64,000 nt of DNA from Topomyia yanbarensis. Its lineage: Eukaryota > Arthropoda > Insecta > Diptera > Culicidae. The stretch covers positions 158,975,167 to 159,039,166 of the forward strand of contig NC_080672.1 in NCBI RefSeq assembly GCF_030247195.1, given 5' to 3'. The notes beneath the pieces were generated by a model. The model worked only from the letters and a program-made list of their open reading frames with translations, had not been told where the DNA came from and ran no database searches. Of this stretch, positions 37,766 to 48,362 are shown piece by piece. Each line of letters opens with the position of its first letter. Positions within the stretch are counted from its first letter, which is position 1. Made by a program: the position numbers and the translations under genes.

Positions 37766-38379
37766 CTTAATAAAACTGAAAACTATATTGTTACTTTTAC
37801 TTCATTTTAAAGTTCGCAACATGTAATTTAACGTTTCTTTCTACATTGGCTGCATTCTGTTTCGTGTTTTAGACAGTTAACCTTAAAAATATACAAATTT
37901 GCAGAAAAGGCGAGCTCTCACACCAAAATTCAACTTGATTTAAACTAAAGTGACAAGATGTCCCGGATCAGGCGGTACAATTCTAGATAGAACATTGCAC
38001 GAAAATGTATAACCTCACTTTTCTGACAGTTCCGAGAGCTTGTTTACATGGCCTTAGAAAACTTTTGAATCCACCCAGTTAGCGATACCACCTCTCCAGT
38101 TTTTAGGGGCGATCTCCGGGTATTACTTTAGGGACCATTCATAAATTACGGTTCCTTGCGTGCGTCCCGCATTCATCCTGGAAACATCTTGTCACTTTAA
38201 TTTAAACATACTTAAGGTGAAATCGAATAACGGGAAGAAGGACTAGCTCGATCTTGTAAATATTATCTTAGCCGTAATATTATCAACCGCGATTATCAAC
38301 ATTCGAGAAGGTTCTTAAAACGAAAACTACCACCAGGACGTGGTAGTAAATCGAAACCTAGTTTACACACTGAACGTGA
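37766..38379. other. Unassigned DNA with a lone MITE terminus
   Basis: GGGACCATTCATAAATTACG at 38132-38151 is a single terminus of the MITE family seen complete at 3379-3638. The rest is unrecognised. Confidence 0.45.
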
Positions 38380-39805
38380 AATCAGGTCCGTCTTAAGACC
38401 ATTAGGGGCCCCTGGGCACTATTGAGCTAGGGGACCCTTATAGTTGAGCAGCCGTCAACAGATTAAGAGTAATATTCGATGAATTAGAATGAGCGTTACA
38501 TCACAGAGATGAAATCAGTATATCGTATTTTACTTCAATAGATTCCTGTCAATAAGATAACATAACCAGAAAATATATATATAGCTAAGAAAACGTAAGG
38601 AAATGCAGCTCGCATATCGCAACGTGACGAATGAATAACCAATTTAAAGTCACGTAAATAAAACTAAACAAACAAAAGCATATCGCAACAATTTGAAATT
38701 ATCCCAATGCAAACTTAGAAAAGACTCGGAGCAAAGAACGCCACGGTTTCGAGAGTATCTGATATTTACCACCTGAGATAAATTTAATATCGCGGCACAA
38801 TAAATCGAAATTGTTCCAGATTTTTTGGTCCGGCAAGCAATCTGCAGCTGCGGCAACCGAGGTAAATTTATGTCACAATCGGGATTATGAACCCGGGAAG
38901 GGAACTTATCACAAAGAGTGCCTTCAAAACCATAGACTATCTCTTGTGGACGAGCCTATGGTTCTTGATTTTGCCTGATTTGACATCGTGCCGTTATGCA
39001 AAATCCATTTTAGAGTTGTATAGAATCATCAAAATAAATTTTGTGCTCAAAGACTGCAATACGTTAAACTGTCCGGAACTTCAGTAAATATAGCGGCAAT
39101 TACAAAGGTGCCGCTAAAAATCAGATGTAGTTAAAAATGGAATGAAAATGTAATAAGAATAACAGAAGGCAGGGAGCGAAGCGCGTGTGTCGAGGATTCG
39201 TTTGTCTGTTCCAATTGACCATGCACGACAATATGGCTGACATAACACAATAACAATCGCCGAAAACCAAGTAAGAATATACCAATATCATTAATTTTTT
39301 TTTAAATATACCTCAATTACGATCTCAACACATACATGTCTTAAAACGAATGAATTTCAAAAAAAATCCTTATTTTTAAATTAAGGAGCTTATAAAAGTT
39401 CATAACATATTGAATCTGAGCAGTACCACGTTCCTGATGTGATGAAACTGGACAACCACATTGGCTTTGGAAAGGCTACATTTTGTTTTTCAATAACCTA
39501 CCGCTTCGCTAACAAAAGGATTTGAAATCAATTAATGTTGCCTTGGTGAGTTCGCTTCAGATGATTTAGAATCAGGATGATCCATTTTCAAAGCTAGGCG
39601 TTTCTTGCTGCAAAATAGGGATTAACAATTCTTTCGTTGTTGAAGTGCCTGTCGCCGTAATTTCTCTTTGCATTTGACATTAATCTGGTTTAACCAAAAC
39701 TGAAATCACCAACTCAGCGCCGCCGACAGCTACTATGATTTTAGGCGCCTATCATCGCGGGGCCCCTAAGATCCGGGGCCCCTGGCCCAGGCCCAGTGTG
39801 TCCAT
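38380..39805. mobile_element. Probable element with GGGGCCCCTGG ends
   Basis: The left side carries TTAGGGGCCCCTGGGCAC (38402) and the right side GGGGCCCCTAAGATCC and GGGGCCCCTGGCCC (39759-39791). These G/C-rich blocks are exceptional in this AT-rich setting and mimic the subterminal blocks of an insect hAT-like family. Exact ends and target duplication are not resolved, so the two could also be independent remnants. Confidence 0.4.
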
Positions 39806-40105
39806 ACGTAAAGACGATACTGCGTGAATTAAAGAAAAATGCAGTTCGCGTACAGTTGGAAATTTGTCCAAAGTTGAAAATACGCATCCCAAAAAACGCT
39901 TTTAATCCACCTAACAGTGTGATGGGACATTTCTTATAACTCCTAGGACTCCCTATTTGGATAATAGATCGATCTAAACGGGACACCATCATTGCTAAAA
40001 ATTTCGAAAGTCAAATCAAATCAACAGTAAAACGAAAAAAATGTTCTTTAACATAGGCCGACAATCGACTTATTACTAATGCTTTGTGAATAACATATTC
40101 ATTAA

Positions 40106-40261
40106 CCCTCAAAAAGGCAAGCTAAAATTGTGACTTCAAGAAGCATCGCTCCTAAGACCCAATGAAATCAAAAGTTTCTTTTTTGTCGTTTTATCAGTGA
40201 GAGAATCGGAAATCCGAAAACGCTCAATCTATAACTGTAACTAGCCTTGCCTTTTTGAGGG
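40106..40261. mobile_element. piggyBac-type MITE (TTAA-CCCTCAAAAAGGCAAG)
   Basis: Terminal inverted repeats CCCTCAAAAAGGCAAG and CTTGCCTTTTTGAGGG are exact over 16 bp. TTAA borders both sides (40102-40105 and 40262-40265). C-run starts and TTAA duplication are diagnostic of the piggyBac superfamily. Length is 156 bp, non-coding. Confidence 0.85.
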
Positions 40262-40265
40262 TTAA

Positions 40266-41144
40266 TGAAGAAACTCAATCCCTTAAGGGACTGTATATGT
40301 TGTGCTAATATTTGAAGTATATATCCCTAATAGCGTTTATTCAAATGTTCATGCGGCTATCTGAGAACTAGAACTGAAATTGCAGCCCTTGATAACACGC
40401 TAGCTCAACGCGATTATTTCGTTATCGACTTTCTCTAAAAGCCTCGCAGTGAGCAACTGATTTCGGATACTGTGGGACTCACAATAGCTAGTGATTGAAT
40501 AAAGAATTTTGATTTGCATCAATATTATTTATCCTAATGCAGAAAAACAAATTAGAAAGCTTTCGGTAGCTGATTTTTAGGGAAAATCGTCACCATTACT
40601 GATTGCAGGTATTGTTTTTTGCGGTAGTCGGAAATAAAACTCGAAGAAATGATTTTCTATCTGTCTGAAATTTTCACAGTATTTTGAAAATTGCTTTCTC
40701 CGGGTTTTTTAAAATGAGCTCTTTCATTTCCATTTTTATGATATTTTCAGGGTTTTCTATTAAAAAGTGTGCCATTTCGCAGAAAATCTAAATTTCTAAA
40801 ATATCCTACGCGCTACTAATAGAAAGCGTTCTACCGTTCTAAGAATTCGAAAAAACTTGCTCTTTTCTCTAGGTCAAAGATTACGGGAGATGAAATTCCA
40901 GCCAAACCCTTTCCAAACCCTTTCCAAAAGAACTCGCCTGCGGAAAAATACTGTACAGCCGCCATCCTATGTTGAAAATACTTTACAATTTAATTATCTG
41001 TGCATCAGAAATTGAATTATAAATTATGTTTTACCGCGGAAAAAAGTTACGGAAATCAAATCTTTGTTGATTCATTAATTTCCGCCAGAATTACGAACTG
41101 CGCTTTTCCCTCCATTACAGTAACGAAGTAAATCCAAATCCGAA
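40266..41144. other. Unassigned DNA
   Basis: A short tandem (CCAAACCCTTT twice at 40903-40924) is the only visible structure. Confidence 0.4.
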
Positions 41145-41399
41145 TAGGGTAATTTCGGGAGAGATCCTGCACATTTCTGAAAATCAATCCTGCATTAAAA
41201 TAAACCATACAATATTTGATGAAATAATTTTTATCAATTTCGCCAAATATCTAAAATACACTGAAATGGTTTTTATTATGAAAAGAAATCATCACATATC
41301 AACGAACGTTTTAAAAAAATAGGTCAATTCGAGATAGATGCCGCATATGCGGATGAGACTCCGCACCGTTGTCCCAAACTGAAAAATTGTGAACAAAAG

Positions 41400-42080
41400 T
41401 ATTTTCTAGTTTTAGTTAATGTTTTCGTGATTGGGTGTCTTAGGCTAAATCTCATGAAACTTGATTACGCCTAAAATTCGGTTGGCACATTCACTTTTCT
41501 TAAGTGGGTACTCTTATTTCAAGAAACATTTTTTCATCCAGCAATATAAACATATTTTTTCGCAACCTTGTGTAATGGTTAACTTGGAGTAATTTTATCT
41601 ATACGTTTGAACGAGCGCTATAGTCAATGTGTTGTATCCTTCATTTGAAACTAAGTTTGTGAAATCGGTTCAGCCATCTCTGAGAAACAGAGGTGATATT
41701 TTTTCTACATGCACACATACACACATATATTTTCCGATCTCGACGAACTAAATCAAATGTTATATGACACACGGATCGCCGGGCCGGGATTAGGTTGCCA
41801 ATGTTCAGAGTGATTGCATAACTATTCTGTATGAAAAAGGCAAAAATGGCGATAAAAAGTATTTTTCTGCCTTTGGTTGATGTTTTCGTCTTCATCAAAG
41901 TTTCATGAAACTTCATTACACCTATAAACCGGTCAACACCTTAGCTTTTCTCAAGGAGGTTGCTCTCATTTTTAGAAACATTTTTTTATGCAACAATACA
42001 AACATATTTTTCTTTCGCAACCTTGTCTAATGGCTATGAGTTGGATTGGCTTTATTACGGGTACTATCTATCTATGTATT
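41400..42080 (+). repeat. H segment of about 220 bp duplicated around an inserted repeat
   Basis: 41400-41620 and 41857-42080 align in direct order (GTTTTCGT, TCATGAAACTT, ACATTTTTTCATcCAgCAATA, CGCAACCTTGT.TAATGG). The abundant repeat at 41638-41856 lies between them. Copy 1 of H has only one unit. Confidence 0.7.
41638..41856 (-). repeat. Abundant Aedes-type dispersed repeat, copy 2
   Basis: Minus-strand match to 12056-12280: TTTGCCTTTTTCATACAGAA, TTAGTTCGTCGAGATCGGAA, a GT-rich run, and GATGGCTGAACCGATTTC. Confidence 0.65.
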
Positions 42081-42544
42081 TTTACGAGCAAATTTGCGTT
42101 GGTAGGGGCAGTTTTTTGGTGGCCTCTCCGTAAATTCATTATATCACTTTATTCTTGAAAGCCTTTTTTTTTGCAAAAAAAAGCATTATTTCGTTAAGAT
42201 TTTCGTTTTCATCCCGAATTTGGCAACAATACAAATTAATGTCTTTCGTGAAAGTTACACTGATAGAATATATTCGTAAATCGCTGCGAATTAGATTCAT
42301 ACAGACAATTTTCATAAAATATACGAATTTTTCGTACCTACGATAAATGGTTCTTTGTTCTTATTTCTTAAAGGCTTCATTAGGCAAACGAATTGTTTGC
42401 TGCTATATACGAAAGTCATTACAATATTCACGAGCACCATTCGTCAAACCGTCAATGTCAAAAGAGCTTCAATAGAGGTATAATATGGAGTCCTTGTTGC
42501 AATACGTCAGATAATTATTGATTATCACGAACGTCTCGGTCTGA

Positions 42545-42733
42545 CTATTTAGTAACCGTATCCGTGTTCGCCCGTTTCAGGAAGATTTCCTCTTCCAGTT
42601 CATCCAGAATCCGGAGCAGTACAGATTCATTTGAGCCATCGCACGCTTCTCGTTGGTTTTGTATGTATAACTTTGAGCTTTTCTCTGCCGGAGCAATGTC
42701 AAAATAATATGCTATTAAATACGAAAACTTTTC
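42545..42733 (-). pseudogene. Unrecognised coding-like fragment inside F copy 2
   Basis: On the minus strand the frame is open for about 62 codons to a TAG at 42545-42547. The last 40 residues are strikingly protein-like: N-E-S-V-L-L-R-I-L-D-E-L-E-E-E-I-F-L-K-R forms an acidic amphipathic helix, ending T-D-T-V-T-K-stop. Composition is GC-richer than the surrounding foldback arms. There is no ATG at its 5' side; a possible acceptor CCGGCAG lies about 27 codons upstream of the helix. It may be the last exon of a captured host gene or a transposase remnant. I do not recognise it. Confidence 0.4.
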
Positions 42734-43129
42734 TTAGGTGTACGCAAGGAATTCGTGTGACCAACGAGATTGTACGTAATATACACAAAAGTTTATTAAA
42801 ATAAACGAAACATTTCATTTCATTCACGAAAAATAATGTCGTTATCAACGATAACGTTTGTAATATACACAAACGATTATTAAAATAAACAAAACATTTC
42901 ATTTCATTATCAAAAAATAATGTCGTTATCAACGATAACATTCATGCATTGTACACTAAATATGTAAAACTTTCGAAAACTTTTGTTCATCAAGTTCTTC
43001 ACACCACAATCTTTCTAGTCCTCAATAATGATGATCAGATTGAAATAAAATCGTTCCGTTTAATTAAAATAAATGTCAAACATCGATCCTAAAAGAGCGA
43101 ATGCGACCAACGAATTCCTTTGTATTATA

Positions 43130-43444
43130 CACACCAAAATAATCTGAATTTTATCGTTGACGTAATTGCAAACATGACACAATTCAACAAACCGTAATTT
43201 AAGAAATGACGTAACATTACCGTGTTCCGTTTAATTTTACATGGAACATATACTTTACATGCGCAATGACATAAAATTGCACTTCCTACCATTCAGAACA
43301 AACGCTGTATATAGAGTAAAATTACATGATTTACGAAATTAAACGTCATGTAAAATTAAAGTCAAACGTAAAACTAAGTCATTTTTGATGCTCGTATATG
43401 TCAGGGTCAGGAGACGTAAATTTACACTATTTTTTCTAGGTGTG
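43130..43444. mobile_element. MITE family G, inside F copy 2
   Basis: Starts CACACCAAAATAATCTG and ends TTTTTTCTAGGTGTG, with TA on both sides (43128-43129 and 43445-43446). Removing it joins GTATTA to TACATAAACTTTTATT, matching the uninterrupted repeat at 42776. The reverse complement of its second half matches 4834-5300 and provides the empty site for the hAT-like MITE there. Confidence 0.85.
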
Positions 43445-44874
43445 TACATAAACTTTTATTAAAATAAACGAAACGTTTCGCCTCATTTACGAAAAATAAT
43501 GTCGTTATCTACAAAAACATTTGAGCAGTGTATACTAAATATGCAAAATTTACGAAAGATTTCGTTCACCAAGCGACCATTCTCGTTCATGAAATGAACG
43601 AAACGTACTGTTTACAATGCACGAAAATACTTCGTTGCAGAAAACGACGAATGAACTCGTGCATTGCACGATCAATTTCATTATATTTACGAATTTATAT
43701 TATCAGTGTAGTGCCGAAACTTTAAAAAATAATGCAAAGTTACTGATACATCGATATATATCACCCGTTTAAACATAGGTATAGATAAATGAACTCATAA
43801 TCCTACACACCAAAAAATGTTGAAATTTAATCGACATGTAAATCAATACGAATGTAAACATACAACGATTGAATCAAAAATTTGATTGAAAATTACGTTT
43901 TTTTTTCCTTTTTTATTAACGTCTTATAGTGAGTGAATCTTTTCCCTTTTTTATATTTTATATTGTAACGACATATAACACTAGTTTACAAATTTTGGGT
44001 TAATTGCATGAAGTTAAGAAAAATGTGTTTTCTAAGTCAATTTTGGGTCGCTGAGCACATATCCATTTTCTTTTTCAAAGAACCGTTTTTGTGATTTTTT
44101 GAAAAAGGTGTTTTTGAGCACTTTTTGCAGTTTTTGGTCAATATCTCAGGAACAAATTTTCCGATTAACACAAATGACTCACCATTTAATTAGGGTTAAG
44201 AGCAACCAAAGTCAAAAAAAGTAGTGTTTGGCAAAATTACTAATTTTTAGATGATTTTTCGTAAAAAAATAAATCGGCAAAAAAATCTTTTAAAATCTTA
44301 TGTGACAGACACACTTCTCACGTGAATTTTAAGCCTAAGATCACAAAAATCCGACAAAAACTGGTGAAAATTGCTCTGTTTTTCACATATCTCTTTTGGT
44401 CTTAAATAAGATTACACTAGTTTACAAGAAAAATGAAGTTACGAGAAAAAGTGTTTTCTAGATTAATTTTGGGTCGCTGAATACGAAAATAATACTCTAT
44501 TTCTTTTTCAAAGAAGTTCGAGTTTAAAAAAAAGTTTTTCTTTTGGTTCCGCTTTTTTGTTTTTGATCTATTTTTTATTACAGAAAAATAATTTTTCATA
44601 TTTTCAGAATTTAATGTGACAGATTTTAACAATTTTAAGGTAATCGCGATAAGCTTAGAAGAAAGGTGTTTCCTCAGTTAATTTTGGATCGCTGAATACG
44701 AAAACCAAGTCCATTTTTTCTTCAAAGAAGCATTTTCAAGATTTCTTTGAAAAGGGTGTTTTTGGGCACTATTTTAGTTATTTGTCAATATCTTGTTCAA
44801 ATAGGATCCGATCGAAACGGTTCGAAAAGTATTGATGTGCCCTTTCCGAAAATGTATAATATGCGTAGATCAAA

Positions 44875-45112
44875 TCTCGGCAAACATATGATTACGGCTT
44901 AAAAACCAACTGTCAAAATTCTCTTTGAAAGGAAATTTCAGACAAACTGTTACCCGCCAATCACAGATGTTTATAGTAAACATAATAAAAAAAGTTTTCT
45001 CTTGCATTAACTGCTATGAACTGCGGTTAGCCAGTAACGGTTTGTCCGGAATTTCCTTTCAAAGAGAATTTTGACAATTGGCTTTTGAGCCGTAATCGTA
45101 TGGTTGTCGAGA
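44875..45112. mobile_element. MITE family C, copy 1, inside element B
   Basis: Inverted ends TCTCGGCAAACATATGATTA and the complement of TCTCGACAACCATACGATTA. The arms extend inward about 80 bp through AATTCTCTTTGAAAGGAAAT. Length is 238 bp. A second copy lies at 54699-54935. No clear target duplication is visible. Confidence 0.85.
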
Positions 45113-45337
45113 AATGTATATTTATTATGATTACAATCGACCAAAGTAAAAAAAGTCTAAAGTTCGACCTTTTTTAAAAAAATGCATATTTCTAGTAATT
45201 TTTTTATAATAAATCAAGGACAGAAGAAAATGCTTTTAGAATCTAATGAGAAATGTAGATGGTATGAAGCACTGAGTGAAAATTGTAACTTTTTATTTTT
45301 CGCACAATTATACTTTCGGCTGAAATAATCTTCTATA

Positions 45338-45683
45338 CACTCAAGTTTTTTTTTACGCGGTTTTTTTTTGCACGGTATTTTTTTACGCGGTTTTTTTTAC
45401 GCGGATTTTGAAATTTACGCGGTTTTCATTTACGCGGATTTTGAAATTTACGCGGTTTTCATTTACGCGGATTTTGAAATTTACGCGGTTTTCATTTACG
45501 CGGTTTTTGAAATTTACGCGGTTTTCATTTACGCGGATTTTGGAATTTACGCGGTTTTCATTTACGCGGATTTTGAAATTTACGCGGTTTTCATTTACGC
45601 GGATTTTGAAATTTACGCGGTTTTCATTTACGCGGTTTTCATTTACGCGGCTCGTATCCCCCGCGTAAAAAAAAACCTGAGTG
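45338..45683. mobile_element. MITE D with ACGCGG minisatellite core
   Basis: Ends CACTCAAGTTTTTTTTTACG and CGTAAAAAAAAACCTGAGTG are inverted, with TA outside (45336-45337 and 45684-45685). The interior is about seven copies of a 33-bp unit made of ACGCGGTTTTCATTT plus ACGCGGATTTTGAAATTT. The unit contains no stop in several frames on both strands, so three long repetitive open frames appear; all are artefacts. Confidence 0.9.
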
Positions 45684-45879
45684 TACTTGATAGTTATTGT
45701 TTGTGTTGGGTACTGTCTTCTCGAGCTTGCATCCATCCATCCTGCGACATTTGAATGGTTTTGAATATTTCATTGTACAACTAAGTGCTCTTTTTAAAAT
45801 GTGGAAATATCGTTGGAAAAGTTTTGTTTTGTCTGTAGTGAGTACATATTTTACGAATTAAAAGAATTTTCGCCTTCTG

Positions 45880-46035
45880 CTTCAACAGGCTTCACAGCAG
45901 ATTCTCAGTTCACAGAATACTACGTGGCTAGTGCTACGATCCCACTGAGACTCCTTCCCGATAGGGACTCGAATATTTGACTTATGAAACCAGTGCTACA
46001 CCCTCTAATCCGCCGTACCAGGGCAGGGTCCGCTA
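45880..46035 (-). mobile_element. tRNA-like SINE candidate inside element B
   Basis: On the minus strand GGGTGTAGCACTGGTTTCAT resembles a Pol III A box and, about 20 bp further, ATATTCGAGTCCCTATCGGG resembles a B box (GGTTCGAnTCC). A body GGAGTCTCAGTGGGATCGTA follows. GC content stands out from the host element. No tail or target duplication was resolved. Confidence 0.5.
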
Positions 46036-47547
46036 AAATAATAAAATTTCCATTTCGATCACTGTGCCATAGCATCAACATTTTCCATCCGATGTTAGTG
46101 ATATTAGACTTGAAATTAACGTAAATATATTATCTGTCATCTTAGATTTTAAAAGGTCCGAATAAAAATTTTATTTTTTGGTGAAAAAATCATTTAAAAA
46201 TGAGTAACTTCAAAAAATGGTCAAAAATGCACTTTTTTAAACTTTGGTCTTATATGTTTTTGGAAAGGGCATCTCGGCACCTTTCAACCTGCGTATTGAA
46301 TAAATGAATTGAATGATTTTGACACGAAATATTGACTAAAAACTACAAAAAGTGCTCAAAAACGAGTTTTTTGAAAAAATCACAAAATCGCTTCTTTGAA
46401 CAAAAAAATGAATATTGTTTTCGTGTTCAGCGATTAGTCTAAAAAATACTTTTTCTTGAAACTTCATATTTCTTGCAAGGGACTGGAAGGTATTTTTCAA
46501 ATATTAAAAGCCATAGTACTCAAGGAAGAGCAAGGATTTGAAGCAAGAAAGTTTAGAAAAGCGTGTAGTAGAGTCAACGAATATGTCGTTACAATATAAA
46601 AAAAATGAAAATTACGTTAAAATCTATTGGAGCATCAAACAGCATACAATTTTACACTTTCATTCGTGTAATATTGCATGTCATTCATTTTACAGCAGTA
46701 TTCGAGTAAAAATTCATTGAAGTGCATTGGTTTTCCGTTTAAAGAAACTGTAATTTTCAATCCACGTGTAGAATTATAATAAAATTCGTTGAAGAAAGCA
46801 CGACAAGTCGTGTGCATTTGTGTTGGAACTTAATTTTACATTAATATTCATGCTCCAAATATGTGCACGACAATAAACTTAAAATTACAAAATATTTTTT
46901 TTCTGTGTATATGTCACGATGTTAAGTCCGTTAGTTTGTTGATATAACTTATGAAGAATCTATACCTGACGCAAATATTCATTTAATGACATTCCGACGT
47001 GGAAAATAAGTAAATATTAGCTACGTATCTTACCCGTAATTTTGATACAGTATCTATCCCAACTGCAGGAGAGCGATATCGCACGACATTTTTCTCTGAA
47101 ATTATCGATGGCCGTGTCCATGATCCAACTTTCAGAAAGATCTCAACTATTCAACTGATAAATGATTTACCAAAAAAAAATTGCGCAATTTAAATGTTAT
47201 ACCGAAAATTTTCATTGTTCCACGATGCCAGTGGATGCACAAAATCATTAATCATATTTTTGTTGGTTGATAATACGGATTATTTCACATCTCCAGTGTT
47301 GGAATTCTTCGAGAGACAAACTCGCAATATCATATTATTGTAGTCAAGTGATTATTTATACGAGATATATAGAGTGCGGCATCTCATCCGACGCGATATC
47401 TCTCCCGAAATTACCGTATTGCCCTACACAAAACCTGTTCAAATGATAGTGTGGCTCATTACCATATAAATACGATGGAAGAGTTGTCATTTGTGAAGTA
47501 TCCAAACAAAGATATGACTCACATCTATTTTGCAATCCTTTCTTATA

Positions 47548-47831
47548 CACACCAAAAAATAATGAAAATTAAACGACATGTAAACATACAAAGCTTGAAT
47601 CAAAAATTTGATTGAAATATGGGATTAAAAATACATTTAAGAGCATTGGTTTGCTGTTTATTAAAACTGTAATTTCCAATCAACGCGTCAAATTATAATA
47701 AATATCACTGAAAAAAGCACAAGTTGTGTGTATTTGTGTTGGAACATAATTTTACATTTATATTGATGCACATATTGTTGCAAATATGTGCATGAAAATA
47801 AATTTAAAATTACAAAATATTTTTTTCTGTG
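47548..47831 (+). mobile_element. MITE family A, copy 3 (internally deleted)
   Basis: CACACCAAAAAATAATGAAA to TTTTTTCTGTG, TA on both sides (47546-47547 and 47832-47833). It is 284 bp because about 100 bp of the middle is missing compared with copies 1 and 4. Confidence 0.88.
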
Positions 47832-47969
47832 TACAGTACAAGTATATAAAAATAACTTCGCTGTTGTTGTCTTCATTAATAAAATATCATAAGACGGTCT
47901 TAACTTTCAAATAATTAAGTTTACAAAAAAATTATATCTAATGAAGATCTCGCAACAGCAAATTAGATA

Positions 47970-48362
47970 CACACCAAAAAGTAATGAAATTTAAACGACA
48001 TGTAAATCAATACGAATGTAAATATACAATTATATACAATGAATCAAAAAAATTTATTGAAAATTAAGTTGAATTTGATGCACTCAAAGGGAGCATCAAA
48101 AAGCATATGATTTTACACTTTTGTTCGTGTGATATTACATGTCATTTATTTTACAGCAATATTGCATTAAAATACATTAAAGTGCATTGGTATCCCGTTT
48201 AATGAAACTGTAATTTTCAATCAACGTTTACAATTATAATAAAATTCGTTGAAGAAAGCACAAGTCGTGTGTATTTATGGTGGAACCTAATTTTACATTT
48301 AATTGATGCTTCAAATATGTGCATGAAAATAAATTTAAAATTACAAAATATTTTTTTCTGTG
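47970..48362 (+). mobile_element. MITE family A, copy 4
   Basis: CACACCAAAAAGTAATGAAA to TTTTTTTCTGTG, about 393 bp, full length. TA is present at the left (47968-47969); the right flank is AGATA, so the second TA has mutated. It lies only about 140 bp from copy 3 in the same orientation. Confidence 0.88.

Larger units (their letters stand above)
42258..43708. mobile_element. Foldback element, family F, copy 2
   Basis: Ends CACTGATAGAATATATTCGT and ACGAATTTATATTATCAGTG are inverted, with TA outside (42256-42257 and 43709-43710). It contains an 84-bp direct duplication (42776-42859 and 42860-42943) and a more diverged repeat of the same unit after 43445. It also holds the family G MITE at 43130-43444 and a GC-richer coding-like insert at 42545-42733 that copy 1 lacks. 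Confidence 0.8.
43900..46606. mobile_element. Foldback-like element B, about 2.7 kb
   Basis: Flanked by the direct repeat TGAAAATTACGTT (43887-43899 and 46606-46618), which is single in intact family A copies, so it is a target-site duplication of up to 13 bp. ATATTGTAACGACATAT near the left (43959) is inverted near the right (46579). A 220-bp unit (GGGTCGCTGA, TTCTTTTTCAAAGAA, GTGTTTTTGAGCACT) occurs three times at left (about 43993, 44415 and 44640) and once inverted at right (about 46230-46485). No transposase. The long inverted arms with direct subrepeats recall foldback/MULE elements. Confidence 0.7.
43806..46907 (+). mobile_element. MITE family A, copy 2, split by a 2.7-kb insertion
   Basis: The first 94 bp (CACACCAAAAAATGTTG to GAAAATTACGTT at 43899) and the rest (46607-46907, ending TTTTCTGTG) join into one family A element, as in copy 1. 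TA is outside (43804-43805 and 46908-46909). Confidence 0.88.
41147..47424. mobile_element. TIR element, family H, copy 2, heavily nested
   Basis: The left end GGGTAATTTCGGGAGAGAT (41147) and right end ATCTCTCCCGAAATTACC (47399-47416, then GTATTGCCC) match copy 1 at 101-2748; TA is outside. Internal homology persists on both sides of the inserts (41370 versus 225; 47295 versus 2660). About 4.5 kb of the 6.3 kb is later insertions: family F (42258-43708) and family A with its own contents (43806-46907). Confidence 0.8.

Noticed and set aside
45385..45650. Regular repeats reminiscent of a CRISPR array
   Set aside because: The units are contiguous 33-bp tandem copies without unique spacers, inside TA-flanked TIRs, in an animal-type genome.
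45368..45754. Three long repetitive open frames with 11-residue periods
   Set aside because: The 33-bp unit of MITE D is a multiple of three and free of stops in several frames, so repetitive peptides arise automatically.
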